Positions 25,902-35,716 of a stretch of 64,000 bases of DNA are shown one piece after another. The notes under the pieces are model-generated. The model was not told the DNA's origin. It saw nothing but the letters and a program-made list of their open reading frames with translations, and ran no database searches. Made by a program: the position numbers and the translations under genes. Numbering within the stretch: position 1 is the stretch's first letter; every line of letters starts with the position of its first letter. Source of the stretch: Microbulbifer thermotolerans (GTDB lineage Bacteria; Pseudomonadota; Gammaproteobacteria; Pseudomonadales; Cellvibrionaceae); the NCBI RefSeq assembly GCF_900112305.1, contig NZ_FOKT01000005.1, forward strand, positions 1-64,000, given 5' to 3'.

Positions 25902-26075
25902 CGCGGTGATGAGGTGCCTGGCCGCAATTCGGAAATCAGATGTCGGTTCTGCGGCAGGTAAATAAAGATGTCAGAACACCGTATGGCATCTATGCGGTAG
26001 TGGTTAAGTCGGTGGGTAGTAACGGCAGAGAAGTAAACAAAAGCGAAATAATGAGAGAAGCGAAAGGGTGAAATC

Positions 26076-27425
26076 ATGAAAAAGACACTGGCCATAGCCC
26101 TGCTAATGGCGCCTCTCGTCGCAGTGGCCCAACTGGCGGACGGGAAAAACAAATTCCTGGGAAATATTTCCCAAAACAACGTGCCTGGCAATTTCGGTAG
26201 CTACTGGAATCAGGTCACCCCGGAAAACGCAGGTAAATGGGGATCGGTGGAAGGCAGCCGCGACAGTATGAACTGGAGCGGCCTGGACGCCGCCTACAAT
26301 TACGCCCGCACAGAGGGGATTCCTATCAAAATGCACACCCTGGTTTGGGGTAATCAGGAACCGGGGTGGGTCAGCGGTTTGAGCCAGCAGCAGCAACTGG
26401 AGGAAGTGACCGAGTGGATACAGGCCAGCGGTCAGCGTTACCCTGAAGCGGATATGTGGGATGTGGTCAACGAGCCGTTGCATGCGCCGCCCTCATATGC
26501 CAATGCGCTCGGCGGCGCGGGGCAAACCGGCTGGGACTGGGTAATCAAATCCTTTGAGCTGGCACGGCAGCACGTAAACGGTCAGTTGTTAATTAACGAG
26601 TACGGTATCGTCAATGACGGTAACGCTACTTCACGTTATCTGGAAATTATCCAGTTACTGCAATCCCGAGGATTGATCGATGGCATCGGGGTGCAGGCAC
26701 ACAGTTTCAACGTGGTTCCCGCTTCGCCGGAAACCATCCGTCAAAACCTCGATCGCCTCGCTGCCACCGGGTTGCCCGTCTATGTGTCCGAGTTGGATAT
26801 CAATAACCCGGATGATGCCGCGCAGCTGGCGCAGTATCAGCAGAAATTCCCTGTCATGTGGGAGCACCCTGGTGTGGCCGGGGTAACCCTGTGGGGATAT
26901 ATCCAGGGTATCACCTGGCAGTCGGACGCCTGGTTGGTGTCCGCGGATGGCAGCCGCGAACGGCCGGCGTTGACCTGGCTGCGGGAATATCTCGGTGGTG
27001 GCAGCTCTTCCAGCAGTAGCTCCTCTTCCAGCAGCAGTAGCTCTTCTTCCAGCAGTAGCTCTTCTTCCAGCAGTAGCTCTTCTTCCAGCAGCAGTAGCTC
27101 GTCATCCAGTAGTTCCTCGGGCGGCCCGTCATTGTCCTGTGCTTCGGAAGGTATGGACGACTGGGGTGCCGGCTTTGTCATTAATTACCGGGTGACGAAT
27201 AACGGCGGTCAGGCGGTGGACAGTTGGGCTGTCCAGCTGGACTTCCCCCATTCTGTAACGATTTCCAACGCGTGGAATATCGATTTACCAGTTACCAGTG
27301 GCAGCCAGTTGTTAGGTGGCAACGTTGGGTACAACGGCAATTTGCCCCCGGGCGGCAGTGCGACTTTCGGCATGCAGGGTGGGCCAGGAAATGTGGGTAT
27401 ACCGGAGTGCACCGCTGCGCAGTGA
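26076..27425 (+). CDS. GH10 endo-xylanase with C-terminal CBM2
   Basis: 449 residues, secreted (signal MKKTLAIALLMAPLVAVA). GH10 barrel about residues 20-305: HTLVWGNQEP, acid/base Glu133 in MWDVVNEP, VQAHSF, nucleophile Glu239 in YVSELDI, and LWGYIQG. A poly-serine linker (about 308-350) leads to a CBM2 (about 352-449) with aromatic landmarks DDWGAGF, DSWAVQLDF and NAWNIDL and terminal cysteines. It cuts beta-1,4-xylan while bound to cellulose or xylan. First enzyme gene of the cluster. Confidence 0.95.
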   Translation: MKKTLAIALLMAPLVAVAQLADGKNKFLGNISQNNVPGNFGSYWNQVTPENAGKWGSVEGSRDSMNWSGLDAAYNYARTEGIPIKMHTLVWGNQEPGWVSGLSQQQQLEEVTEWIQASGQRYPEADMWDVVNEPLHAPPSYANALGGAGQTGWDWVIKSFELARQHVNGQLLINEYGIVNDGNATSRYLEIIQLLQSRGLIDGIGVQAHSFNVVPASPETIRQNLDRLAATGLPVYVSELDINNPDDAAQLAQYQQKFPVMWEHPGVAGVTLWGYIQGITWQSDAWLVSADGSRERPALTWLREYLGGGSSSSSSSSSSSSSSSSSSSSSSSSSSSSSSSSSSSSSSSGGPSLSCASEGMDDWGAGFVINYRVTNNGGQAVDSWAVQLDFPHSVTISNAWNIDLPVTSGSQLLGGNVGYNGNLPPGGSATFGMQGGPGNVGIPECTAAQ

Positions 27426-27568
27426 TAGAGGAATAACCATAAGGTGCGGCTTTTTCAAGCTGCTTAAAAAATAGCGCACCCAGAAACAGGAGTAGTTCGG
27501 TAAAACCCAAATTACCGAGCCAGGGAAGGTACAACGCAATATTTAATTTCTCGATAAGGGAGAGAACC

Positions 27569-29452
27569 ATGTATCGGTTATGTAAATCCAGTGCCCTGAT
27601 GGGGTTACTGTGTCTCGGAGTCGCCGACGCCTATGCGGCTGAGGCAAATATGAATATCGTCAATGACTGGGGATCAGGATTTCAGGGGGAAATCACCGTA
27701 ATCAACGATGAGTCTACCACCTTGTCGGACTGGACCGTCGAATTTGATATGGCGGTAGACATTGGTAATTTGTGGAATGGTGTTATTTTATCTCATGTGG
27801 GTAACCACTATGTAGTGGGGGCAGCGGATTACAATTCCGAAATTGCGCCGGGCGGTCAGATAAGCATTGGCTTTATCGGTGCACCGGGCAATGCGTCGCC
27901 GGTTCCGGTCATCGTCAACGGTGATGGAGGCAGTTCCTCCTCCAGTTCATCCAGCTCCTCGAGCTCGTCTAGCTCTTCGAGTTCCAGCAGCTCAAGTTCT
28001 TCCAGCTCCAGTTCTTCCAGCTCCAGTTCTTCCAGCAGTTCCTCCAGCGGCGGTGTGGTATTCCGCGTGGATGAGACCGGCAATATCACCAAGAACGGTG
28101 AAGTATTCCCGGTGCGCTGTGGTTCCTGGTTCGGCCTGGAGGGCCGGCACGAGCCTTCCGATGAGCCCGTAAACCCGAGCGGTGCGCCCATGGAACTCTA
28201 TATCGGTAACACCGTCTGGGCGAACAATAATCAGGGCACTGGCCGCACCATTCAGCAGACCATGAGCGAGATCACCGCCATGGGAATCAATGTGGTGCGC
28301 CTCCCTGTTGCCCCGCAGACCTTGGATCCGAACGATCCGCAGGGCAAAGCTCCCTATCTGAAAAACCACGAATCTGTGCGGGTGCCCAACGCGCGTCAGG
28401 CGCTGGAAGAATTTATTGTCGCCGCGGATCAGAACAATATCGAGGTAATGCTCGATGTGCACTCCTGCTCCAACTATGTGGGCTGGCGTGCCGGCCGTTT
28501 TGATGCCCGTCCGCCCTATGTGGACGCCGATCGCGAAAACTACGATTACCCCCGCGAGGACAGCTCCTGTGCGGCTACCGGTAATCCGGACAGCGTGACC
28601 CGCATCCAGCCTTACGACAAGGAGGCGTGGCTCAATACGCTGCGCGAACTGGCCGGTATGGATCAGGCGCTGGGTGTGGACAACATTATCGGTATCGACA
28701 TCTTCAACGAACCCTGGGATTACACCTGGGAAGAGTGGAAGACCCATATCGAAGACGCCTATGCAGCTATTGACTCAGTGAACCCCAACCTGCTGTTGTT
28801 TGTGCAGGGTGTTTCGGCCACCGCCAATAACCAGGACGGTACCCCGGAAACTTTCGTCGAGGTACCACACGGGGATGAGTTCACCGTGCCCAACTGGGGA
28901 GAAAACCTCTTCGAGGCCGGTGACAACCCGCCGGATATTCCCAAGGAGCGGCTGGTATATTCACCGCACACCTATGGCCCCTCTGTGTACGTACAGAAGA
29001 TGTTTATGGACCCGGCACAGCCCGAGTGTGCGGATCTGGAAGGGGATGCCGCCGGTGATGCCGACTGTAATATCGTGATCAACCCGGAGATTTTGCGCTC
29101 CAGCTGGGAGGAGCACTTCGGCTACCTGCGCGATCTGGGTTACGCCGTGGTGGTGGGCGAGTTCGGCGGCAACCTGGACTGGCCCAACAAAGCTGCGTTG
29201 CGCGACCAAAACCGCTGGGATCACATCCAGCCGGGTATTGTTGATGGCCAGTGGCAGGAAGCCTTTGTGAATTACATGGCCGAAAAAAATATCCAGGGCT
29301 GTTACTGGTCCATCAACCCCGAATCCGGTGACACCGGGGGCTGGTACGGTCATGCCTATGACCCGATTAGCAACACTGCTGGTTGGGGTGAGTGGCTCGA
29401 CTTCGATCAGCGCAAGACCAACCTCCTCAATATCCTGTGGGGAAATCAATAA
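27569..29452 (+). CDS. CBM2-GH5 endoglucanase
   Basis: 627 residues, RBS GGGAGAG before ATG. Signal (to about residue 24), an N-terminal CBM2 (about 25-115) that lacks the usual terminal cysteines, a poly-serine linker of about 40 residues, then a GH5 barrel. Catalytic landmarks: DVHSCSNYVGW, acid/base Glu381 in GIDIFNEPWD, SPHTYGPSVY, and nucleophile Glu531 in VVVGEFGG. Endo-beta-1,4-glucanase is the likely activity; the GH5 subfamily cannot be fixed by eye. Its signal and CBM2 are closely similar to those of the next gene. Confidence 0.92.
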   Translation: MYRLCKSSALMGLLCLGVADAYAAEANMNIVNDWGSGFQGEITVINDESTTLSDWTVEFDMAVDIGNLWNGVILSHVGNHYVVGAADYNSEIAPGGQISIGFIGAPGNASPVPVIVNGDGGSSSSSSSSSSSSSSSSSSSSSSSSSSSSSSSSSSSSSSSGGVVFRVDETGNITKNGEVFPVRCGSWFGLEGRHEPSDEPVNPSGAPMELYIGNTVWANNNQGTGRTIQQTMSEITAMGINVVRLPVAPQTLDPNDPQGKAPYLKNHESVRVPNARQALEEFIVAADQNNIEVMLDVHSCSNYVGWRAGRFDARPPYVDADRENYDYPREDSSCAATGNPDSVTRIQPYDKEAWLNTLRELAGMDQALGVDNIIGIDIFNEPWDYTWEEWKTHIEDAYAAIDSVNPNLLLFVQGVSATANNQDGTPETFVEVPHGDEFTVPNWGENLFEAGDNPPDIPKERLVYSPHTYGPSVYVQKMFMDPAQPECADLEGDAAGDADCNIVINPEILRSSWEEHFGYLRDLGYAVVVGEFGGNLDWPNKAALRDQNRWDHIQPGIVDGQWQEAFVNYMAEKNIQGCYWSINPESGDTGGWYGHAYDPISNTAGWGEWLDFDQRKTNLLNILWGNQ

Positions 29453-29484
29453 AGCGATAAGGATTCCCGGAACAGGCATCCGAG

Positions 29485-29504
29485 TGCCGAGCTTACGCTC
29501 GGCA
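29485..29504 (+). terminator. Intergenic hairpin between GH5 and GH6 genes
   Basis: TGCCGAGC-ttac-GCTCGGCA, an eight-base perfect stem 32 bases after the GH5 stop. No clear T-run, so it may act as an mRNA-processing or attenuating hairpin rather than a full terminator. Confidence 0.4.
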
Positions 29505-29580
29505 TTCTCTGGCCACAGGCCGGTGTTGTTCCGGGGATTTTTCCAAACATCCGATTCGCAATTTGCGCTAAGAGGAAAAC

Positions 29581-31377
29581 ATGTATCGATTATTTAAGCG
29601 AAGCGTATCGCTTCTGGGCCTATGCTTGGCGGCGCCCAGTGTTTATGCCGCCCAGGCTTCAATGAATATCGTCAACGATTGGGGCAGCGGCTTGCAGGCG
29701 GAAGTTGTCGTGGTCAACGATGAGTCTTCGGCGACCAGCGGCTGGACCGTGGAATTCGATATGCCGGTGGATATCGGGAACCTGTGGAACGGTGTTATTG
29801 TTTCCCACGTTGGCGATCGTTATGTGGTGGAAGCCGCTGATTACAATGGTGCCATTGCTCCCGGTGGTCAGGTGAGTTTTGGATTTGTTGCGGCGCCGGG
29901 CAATATAGCTGCGGTACCGGTGACGGTGGAATTTGAATATGGGGATGGCGGAAGTTCCAGTTCTTCGAGCAGCTCTTCCAGTTCATCCAGTAGCTCTTCC
30001 AGTTCATCCAGTAGCTCTTCCAGTTCATCCAGTAGCTCTTCCAGCTCCAGCTCCAGCTCTTCCAGCAGTTCGTCCAGTTCGAGTTCGTCCAGTAGCTCTT
30101 CCAGTTCATCGAGCAGTTCCAGTTCGTCCAGCTCTTCCGGCGGCCGTCTGGATAATCCATTCGCCGCTTCCAGCAGCTGGTACGTAAATCCGGAGTGGTC
30201 GGCCAATGCGTCGTCGGAGCCGGGCGGCAGTGCCATCGCCAACTACAGTACCGCAGTATGGATGGATCGTATCGCAGCTATCACAGAAGGCGTGGGACTG
30301 CGCGGCCACCTCGACCAAGCACTGGCCAATGGCAACGATCTGTTTACTTTTGTGGTTTACAACCTGCCGAACCGCGATTGCGCGGCGCTGGCTTCCAACG
30401 GTGAGTTGTTGATTTCCGAGAATGGATTCGAGCGTTACAAACTGGAATACATCGATCCGATCGTGGAGATACTCTCCGATCCCGCCTACGCGGATATCAA
30501 TATTGTCGCTGTTATCGAAGTGGATTCACTGCCGAACTTGGTGACCAACCTGAGTACGCCGGAGTGTCAGGAGGCCAATGGTCCGGGAGGTTACCGCGAC
30601 GGTATTCGCTACGCGTTAAATCAGCTCTCCACATTGCCTAATGTCTATTCCTATGTCGATATTGGTAATTCCGGATGGCTCGGCTGGAGCAGCAACTTTG
30701 GTCCAGCAGTATCTTTGATTGGTGATCTGATTGAAACCACCGACAAGGGCTGGAACAGTGTGGCAGGTTTCGTCAGCAACACCTCCAATTACGCACCGGT
30801 TGAGGAGCCTTTCCTGCCTGATCCCACTTTGACTGTAGGTGGCCAGCCAATCCGCTCTGCGGATTTTTACGAGTGGAACGATTATCTCGAGGAGCTGGAT
30901 TTCGTTCAGGACTGGCGCCAGGCGATGATCGACCGCGGTGCGCCTGAAACGATCGGTATGCTGATTGACACCGGCCGTAATGGCTGGGGTGGCCCGGACC
31001 GACCCACTGGCGTGTCCGCCAGCCTGGATGTGAACACTTACGTGAACGAATCACGTATCGACCGGCGCGAACATCGCGGCAATTGGTGCAACCAGCCCGG
31101 CGGTGTCGGCTTCCGGCCTCAGGCCAATCCGCACCCGGGTGTGGACGCCTATGTATGGGTCAAACCACCGGGTGAGTCTGATGGTATCGCGGATCCGAAT
31201 TTCGAACAGGACCCGAACGATCCCAACAAGAAACATGATCCCATGTGCGACCCGAATGCATCCAACCGCTACGACGGCAGTGTGAGCACGGGTGCATTGC
31301 CCAATGCGCCTCATGCGGGCGGCTGGTTCCCGGAGGGCTTCCAGGTATTGCTGGAAAACGCCTATCCACCGCTTTAA
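29581..31377 (+). CDS. CBM2-GH6 cellobiohydrolase/cellulase
   Basis: 598 residues, RBS AAGAGGAAA. Signal, N-terminal CBM2 (about 25-117) paralogous to that of the upstream GH5 gene, the longest poly-serine linker of the cluster (about 60 residues), then a GH6 domain from about residue 190. GH6 motifs: VVYNLPNRDCAALASNGEL with Asp266, VIEVDSLPNLVTN with the proton-donor Asp315, YVDIGNSGWLGW, IDTGRNGWGG, and DAYVWVKPPGESDG. The long-loop bacterial type with inserts near the C-terminus fits an exo-acting cellobiohydrolase working from non-reducing ends. Confidence 0.94.
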   Translation: MYRLFKRSVSLLGLCLAAPSVYAAQASMNIVNDWGSGLQAEVVVVNDESSATSGWTVEFDMPVDIGNLWNGVIVSHVGDRYVVEAADYNGAIAPGGQVSFGFVAAPGNIAAVPVTVEFEYGDGGSSSSSSSSSSSSSSSSSSSSSSSSSSSSSSSSSSSSSSSSSSSSSSSSSSSSSSSSSSSSSSGGRLDNPFAASSSWYVNPEWSANASSEPGGSAIANYSTAVWMDRIAAITEGVGLRGHLDQALANGNDLFTFVVYNLPNRDCAALASNGELLISENGFERYKLEYIDPIVEILSDPAYADINIVAVIEVDSLPNLVTNLSTPECQEANGPGGYRDGIRYALNQLSTLPNVYSYVDIGNSGWLGWSSNFGPAVSLIGDLIETTDKGWNSVAGFVSNTSNYAPVEEPFLPDPTLTVGGQPIRSADFYEWNDYLEELDFVQDWRQAMIDRGAPETIGMLIDTGRNGWGGPDRPTGVSASLDVNTYVNESRIDRREHRGNWCNQPGGVGFRPQANPHPGVDAYVWVKPPGESDGIADPNFEQDPNDPNKKHDPMCDPNASNRYDGSVSTGALPNAPHAGGWFPEGFQVLLENAYPPL

Positions 31378-31385
31378 CCGCTTTG

Positions 31386-31411
31386 CCCCCTCCACGCGTT
31401 TGTGGAGGGGG
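31386..31411 (+). terminator. Hairpin after the GH6 gene
   Basis: CCCCCTCCAC-gcgttt-GTGGAGGGGG, a ten-base GC-rich stem right after the GH6 stop and 20 bases before the next start. No T-run follows. May separate transcript levels or protect the upstream mRNA. Confidence 0.5.
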
Positions 31412-31430
31412 TCTGCAGCAAGGGTGAAAA

Positions 31431-32822
31431 ATGAAAAAGTTATCTCAATGCATAGCTGCGGCGGGCTTGTTGCTGGCGGCCAACAGTTGGGCGGGTTTCT
31501 CCATTGAGAACGGTCAGCTGCTGGATGCCAATGGTGAGCCTTTCGTGATGCGCGGCGTCAACCATGCCCATACCTGGTACAGGGACAAGACACCACAGGC
31601 CCTGGCAGACATCGCAGCCACTGGCGCCAACGCCGTGCGTGTCGTGCTGGCCACCGGGGGGCGCTGGAGCCGCAATGACGGTGCCGACGTGGCCGATGTA
31701 ATTGCCCGTTGTAAATCCCTTTCACTCATCTGTGTACTGGAAGTACACGATGCCACCGGCTGGGGAGAAGACGGTGCGGCTATTCATATTTCGGAGGCGG
31801 CACAGTACTGGATAAGTCCGGATATTCGTGCGGCGATTGAAGGGCAGGAAGATTACATCCTGATCAATATCGCCAACGAACCCTTCGGTAATACGGTGTC
31901 GGAAAGTGCCTACGTGGAGGATACCAGTGCCGCTATTCAGACTCTGCGTGAAGCGGGTCTGACGCATACTCTCGTTGTCGATGCGGCCAACTGGGGACAG
32001 GACTGGCAGGGCTATTTGCGGGACAACGCCGCGCAGATATTTGCCGCCGACCCCTTGGCCAATACGCTTTTCTCCGTGCATATGTATCAGGTCTATCCGG
32101 ACCGCGGCACGGTGGCGGACTATATGCAGGCCTTTGAGGATATGCAGCTGCCGCTGATGGTGGGCGAATTCGCGTATGAACACCAGGGACAGCCTGTGGA
32201 CGAAGACGCGATACTCGCGGAAGCCGAGGCGCGCGGCATCGGCTACCTGGGTTGGTCCTGGTCCGGCAATACGGAACCCTACCTGGATATGACGGTTAAC
32301 TGGGACCCCAATAACTTGTCTGAATGGGGGCAGCGGTTAATTCACGGGGAAAATGGTATTGCGCAAACCGCGCGTTGCGCCAGCGTATTTCCCGCTTGCG
32401 GCGGTACTTCTTCCAGCAGCAGTTCCAGCTCTTCCGGAAGCAGTTCGTCGTCCAGCTCCAGCAGCTCTTCCAGTTCCAGTAGTTCTTCCAGCTCCAGTAG
32501 TTCGTCGTCCTCTGGTGGCAGCGGCGCTCTCACGTGCACTGCCGGCAGTGTAAACGACTGGGGTGAGGGCTTTGTGCTGAATAACTTCACCGTCACCAAC
32601 AATGGTACCGGCGCGGTGGATGGATGGACGGTGCAGCTGCAGTTTGAGCAGCCGGTGGATATCAGCAACGCATGGGGTATAGCGCTGCAAAACAGTAGTG
32701 GCTCGGAGCTCATTGGCGGCAATGCCGGTTACAACGGTAGCTTGCAACCGGGCGAGAGCGCGGTGTTCGGAATGCAGGGCGCCCCCGGTGATCTCGGTGC
32801 AGTGATTTGTTCCGCCCAGTAA
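31431..32822 (+). CDS. GH5 (subfamily 8-like) endo-beta-mannanase with CBM2
   Basis: 463 residues, secreted. GH5 barrel about 22-310 that closely follows bacterial mannanases: NGEPFVMRGVNHAHTWY, VLEVHDATG, acid/base Glu150 in INIANEPFG, SVHMYQVYP, nucleophile Glu246 in LMVGEFAYEH, and YLGWSWSGN. Poly-serine linker about 325-364, then a CBM2 with terminal cysteines (about 366-463). It would hydrolyse mannan or glucomannan in the plant wall. Confidence 0.92.
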   Translation: MKKLSQCIAAAGLLLAANSWAGFSIENGQLLDANGEPFVMRGVNHAHTWYRDKTPQALADIAATGANAVRVVLATGGRWSRNDGADVADVIARCKSLSLICVLEVHDATGWGEDGAAIHISEAAQYWISPDIRAAIEGQEDYILINIANEPFGNTVSESAYVEDTSAAIQTLREAGLTHTLVVDAANWGQDWQGYLRDNAAQIFAADPLANTLFSVHMYQVYPDRGTVADYMQAFEDMQLPLMVGEFAYEHQGQPVDEDAILAEAEARGIGYLGWSWSGNTEPYLDMTVNWDPNNLSEWGQRLIHGENGIAQTARCASVFPACGGTSSSSSSSSSGSSSSSSSSSSSSSSSSSSSSSSSSSGGSGALTCTAGSVNDWGEGFVLNNFTVTNNGTGAVDGWTVQLQFEQPVDISNAWGIALQNSSGSELIGGNAGYNGSLQPGESAVFGMQGAPGDLGAVICSAQ

Positions 32823-32911
32823 ACATATCTTGATCGGATGTCTGTTTAGCGATTCTTTCTCTCTTAGTGAGAAGGAAAAATAGGCATCACTAACAAAAAA
32901 AAGAGGATGTT

Positions 32912-35716
32912 ATGAAGTCTACGAAGTATTTAATGAAACCACTGTGCGCCATCATTGCCGGCGCGACACTGGCGGTCGATGCCATTGCCGCGCCCAATTA
33001 CGGCGAAGCGCTGCAAAAGTCCATTTACTTTTATGAGGCGCAGCAATCCGGTCCCATTCCCGACTGGAACCGCAATGAATGGCGCGGTGATTCCGGCATG
33101 ACCGACGGTGCTGACAACAATGTGGATTTGCTGGGCGGTTGGTACGATGCCGGCGACCATGTGAAGTTCGGATTTCCCATGGCGTCGAGTGCCACCATGT
33201 TGGCCTGGGGGGTGGTGGAAAACCGCGAGGCCTATGAGCAAACCGGCCAGTTGCAGCACATGATGAACAACCTGCGCTTCGTGGCTGATTACTTCGTTAA
33301 GGCGCATACAGCCCCGAACGAATTCTGGGGGCAGGTTGGTAACGGCGGCCTGGACCACGGTTGGTGGGGTTCGGCGGAAGTGATGCCCATGGAGCGCCCA
33401 TCTTATAAGATCGATGCCAATTGCCCGGGCTCCGATCTGGCCGGGGAGACAGCCGCGGCACTGGCTGCCATTTCCATGGTGTTTGAATCCACCGACGCTG
33501 CGTACGCGGCCAACTTGCTGGAGCACGCCAAGCAGCTGTACAGCTTTGCCGACAACTACCGGGGCAAATACACCGATTGCATCACCGATGCGGCCAGCTA
33601 TTACAACTCCTGGAGCGGATACAACGACGAACTTGTTTGGGGCGCCGCTTGGCTCTATCGCGCCACTGGTGAACAGAGCTATCTGGATAAGGCGGTCAGC
33701 TACTACGACAATCTGTCCACCGAACCGCAGCAGCCCATCAAATCCTATCGTTGGACCCATGCCTGGGACGACAAGAGTTACGGCAGCTATGTGCTGATGG
33801 CCAAACTCACCGGAGACGATCAGTACCGCGCCGACGCCGAGCGTTGGCTGGATTACTGGAGCACCGGCTACGAGGGCAACCGGGTTACCTACACCCCCGG
33901 TGGTCTCGCCCATTTGGATCAGTGGGGCGCGGCCCGCTACGCTGCCAATACCGCATTTATCGCGCTGATTTATTCCGATTACCTGCAGTCTGCGGATCCG
34001 GGCAATTCCCGTGCGCAGGACTATTACAATTTTGCTGTAGGGCAGATGGAATACCTGCTGGGCGACAACCCGATGAATATGAGTTATCAGATCGGATACG
34101 GCAGCGTCTATCCCACCTCGCCCCACCACCGTACGGCCCACGGCTCTTGGAATGATAGCCTGCAAGACCCGGTAGAGAACCGCCACACGCTGGTAGGCGC
34201 CCTGGTGGGTGGCCCGGACACCAGTGATAACTTCGTCAACGACCGCGGCGACTATGTGCTGAACGAAGTGGCCACTGATTACAACGCTGGTTTCACCGGA
34301 GCGCTCGCGCGCCTGTGGCTCGATTTCGGCGGCAATCCGATTCCCGATAGCCAGTTCCCGGCGCCGGAAACCCGTGACGTAGAGCTGTTTGTAGACGCCA
34401 AACTCAATTCCAGCAGTGCGCGTCACACAGAGATCAGCTCCTATGTACACAACCGCACTGCATGGCCGGCGCGGCTTACTGACAATCTGAGTCTGCGTTA
34501 CTGGATCGATATTTCCGAGCTGGTGGATGCAGGCTATGGCCCCGAAGATTTGGTTCTTTCCAGCGGCTACAACCAGGGCAGTGGTTTTACTGGCCCGCAC
34601 CCCTGGGGCGATCCTGCAGACAATATCTACTATGTGGAAGTTTCCTTTGCTGGAGTAGATATTTATCCCGGTGGTCAGTCCGCCTCGAAAAAGGAAACTC
34701 AGTATCGCATCGGCGCACCTGAGGGCGCACCCTGGGATCCCGAGAACGATCCTTCATGGGATGGATACAACAGCACCCGTAAAGAAGCGCCGCTGATTGC
34801 CCTCTACGATGACGGTGAATTGGTGTGGGGCCAGGAACCCGGTGGTGGTTGCGGCGGTGACACCGGCGTTAACTGTGCGCCTTCTGCAGACAGTCAAAAT
34901 CTGTCCACGCCTTACGAAACATCCCTGTCCGTCACCCTGAGCGGCAGCGACAGCGACGGTAGCATTGCCGCTTACACCGTGGTGAACGGTCCGGCCAACG
35001 GCACCCTGGAAGGCAGTGGCGCCAGCCGACTGTACACACCGGCGGCGGGCTTCTTCGGTACCGACAGCTTTACCTTTACCGTGACCGACAACGACGGCGC
35101 AACTTCCCAGCCGGCCACCATTTCCATTGAGGTGGAAGCGCCGGAAATTCCCGCTGTCAATATCACCAGTCCCGTGGATGGTGCCCGCTTCGCACCGGGT
35201 GCGGATGTCCGGGTGCAGTACAACCTGCAAAACGCCGAGGGCGTTAATCTCTATCTGGACGGCACCCTGGTTGCCACTGGCAGCGGCTCCGGAACTCTCA
35301 CCGTACAGGCTCCGGATGAGATCGGCTTCTACATGTTGAAACTTGTCGCGACGCAGGACGGCGAAGAGTTGAGTGCGAGCGACAGTGTCACCTTTGAAGT
35401 GGCTGAGGCGCCAGCGGGCAGCCTAGGTTGTACCGTTGGGCAAATGGATGACTGGGGCGCGGGATTTGTGCTTAACAATATCACTGTGACCAACGAGGGC
35501 AGCGAGCCTGTGGATGGTTGGACCGTGCTGCTGGATTTCGGGCAGGAGGTGACGATTGGGAACCACTGGAACGCCAGTTTGTCCTCCACGTCCGGTAGCC
35601 AGCTGAGTGCCAGCAACGTCAGCTACAACGGCAGCCTGCAGCCGGGCCAGAGTGCCACCTTCGGTATGCAGGGCACCCCCGGTAACCTCGGAGCCGTCAC
35701 ATGCACGGCGCAGTAG
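32912..35716 (+). CDS. GH9-CBM3c endoglucanase with Ig-like domains and CBM2
   Basis: 934 residues, secreted. GH9 catalytic domain about 28-480: GGWYDAGDHVKFGFPM with the base-activating Asp79 and Asp82, TSPHHRTAHGSW, and acid Glu452 in DYVLNEVATDYNAGFTGAL. Directly attached is a CBM3c (about 487-640: VELFVDAKLNSSSARHTEIS, NRTAWPARLTDNLSLRYWIDIS, IYPGGQSASKKE), the layout of processive theme-B endoglucanases. Then a cadherin/tandem-95-like domain (about 655-745), a second Ig-like domain (about 747-835) and a C-terminal CBM2. Unlike its neighbours it has no poly-serine linker. Confidence 0.95.
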   Translation: MKSTKYLMKPLCAIIAGATLAVDAIAAPNYGEALQKSIYFYEAQQSGPIPDWNRNEWRGDSGMTDGADNNVDLLGGWYDAGDHVKFGFPMASSATMLAWGVVENREAYEQTGQLQHMMNNLRFVADYFVKAHTAPNEFWGQVGNGGLDHGWWGSAEVMPMERPSYKIDANCPGSDLAGETAAALAAISMVFESTDAAYAANLLEHAKQLYSFADNYRGKYTDCITDAASYYNSWSGYNDELVWGAAWLYRATGEQSYLDKAVSYYDNLSTEPQQPIKSYRWTHAWDDKSYGSYVLMAKLTGDDQYRADAERWLDYWSTGYEGNRVTYTPGGLAHLDQWGAARYAANTAFIALIYSDYLQSADPGNSRAQDYYNFAVGQMEYLLGDNPMNMSYQIGYGSVYPTSPHHRTAHGSWNDSLQDPVENRHTLVGALVGGPDTSDNFVNDRGDYVLNEVATDYNAGFTGALARLWLDFGGNPIPDSQFPAPETRDVELFVDAKLNSSSARHTEISSYVHNRTAWPARLTDNLSLRYWIDISELVDAGYGPEDLVLSSGYNQGSGFTGPHPWGDPADNIYYVEVSFAGVDIYPGGQSASKKETQYRIGAPEGAPWDPENDPSWDGYNSTRKEAPLIALYDDGELVWGQEPGGGCGGDTGVNCAPSADSQNLSTPYETSLSVTLSGSDSDGSIAAYTVVNGPANGTLEGSGASRLYTPAAGFFGTDSFTFTVTDNDGATSQPATISIEVEAPEIPAVNITSPVDGARFAPGADVRVQYNLQNAEGVNLYLDGTLVATGSGSGTLTVQAPDEIGFYMLKLVATQDGEELSASDSVTFEVAEAPAGSLGCTVGQMDDWGAGFVLNNITVTNEGSEPVDGWTVLLDFGQEVTIGNHWNASLSSTSGSQLSASNVSYNGSLQPGQSATFGMQGTPGNLGAVTCTAQ

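Noticed and set aside
27856..28191. Glu/Leu-rich and Trp/Lys/Ser-rich frames opposite the serine linkers (also near 26837, 29868, 32342, 39516)
   Set aside because: These are artefacts of the repetitive serine-coding DNA read on the other strand.
29950..30145. Short regular repeats resembling a CRISPR array
   Set aside because: Repeats are contiguous, in frame and encode serine; there are no unique spacers or cas genes. No CRISPR array was found in the window.
32930..34600. 556-codon minus-strand frame
   Set aside because: Antisense to the GH9 endoglucanase, which has complete catalytic motifs.
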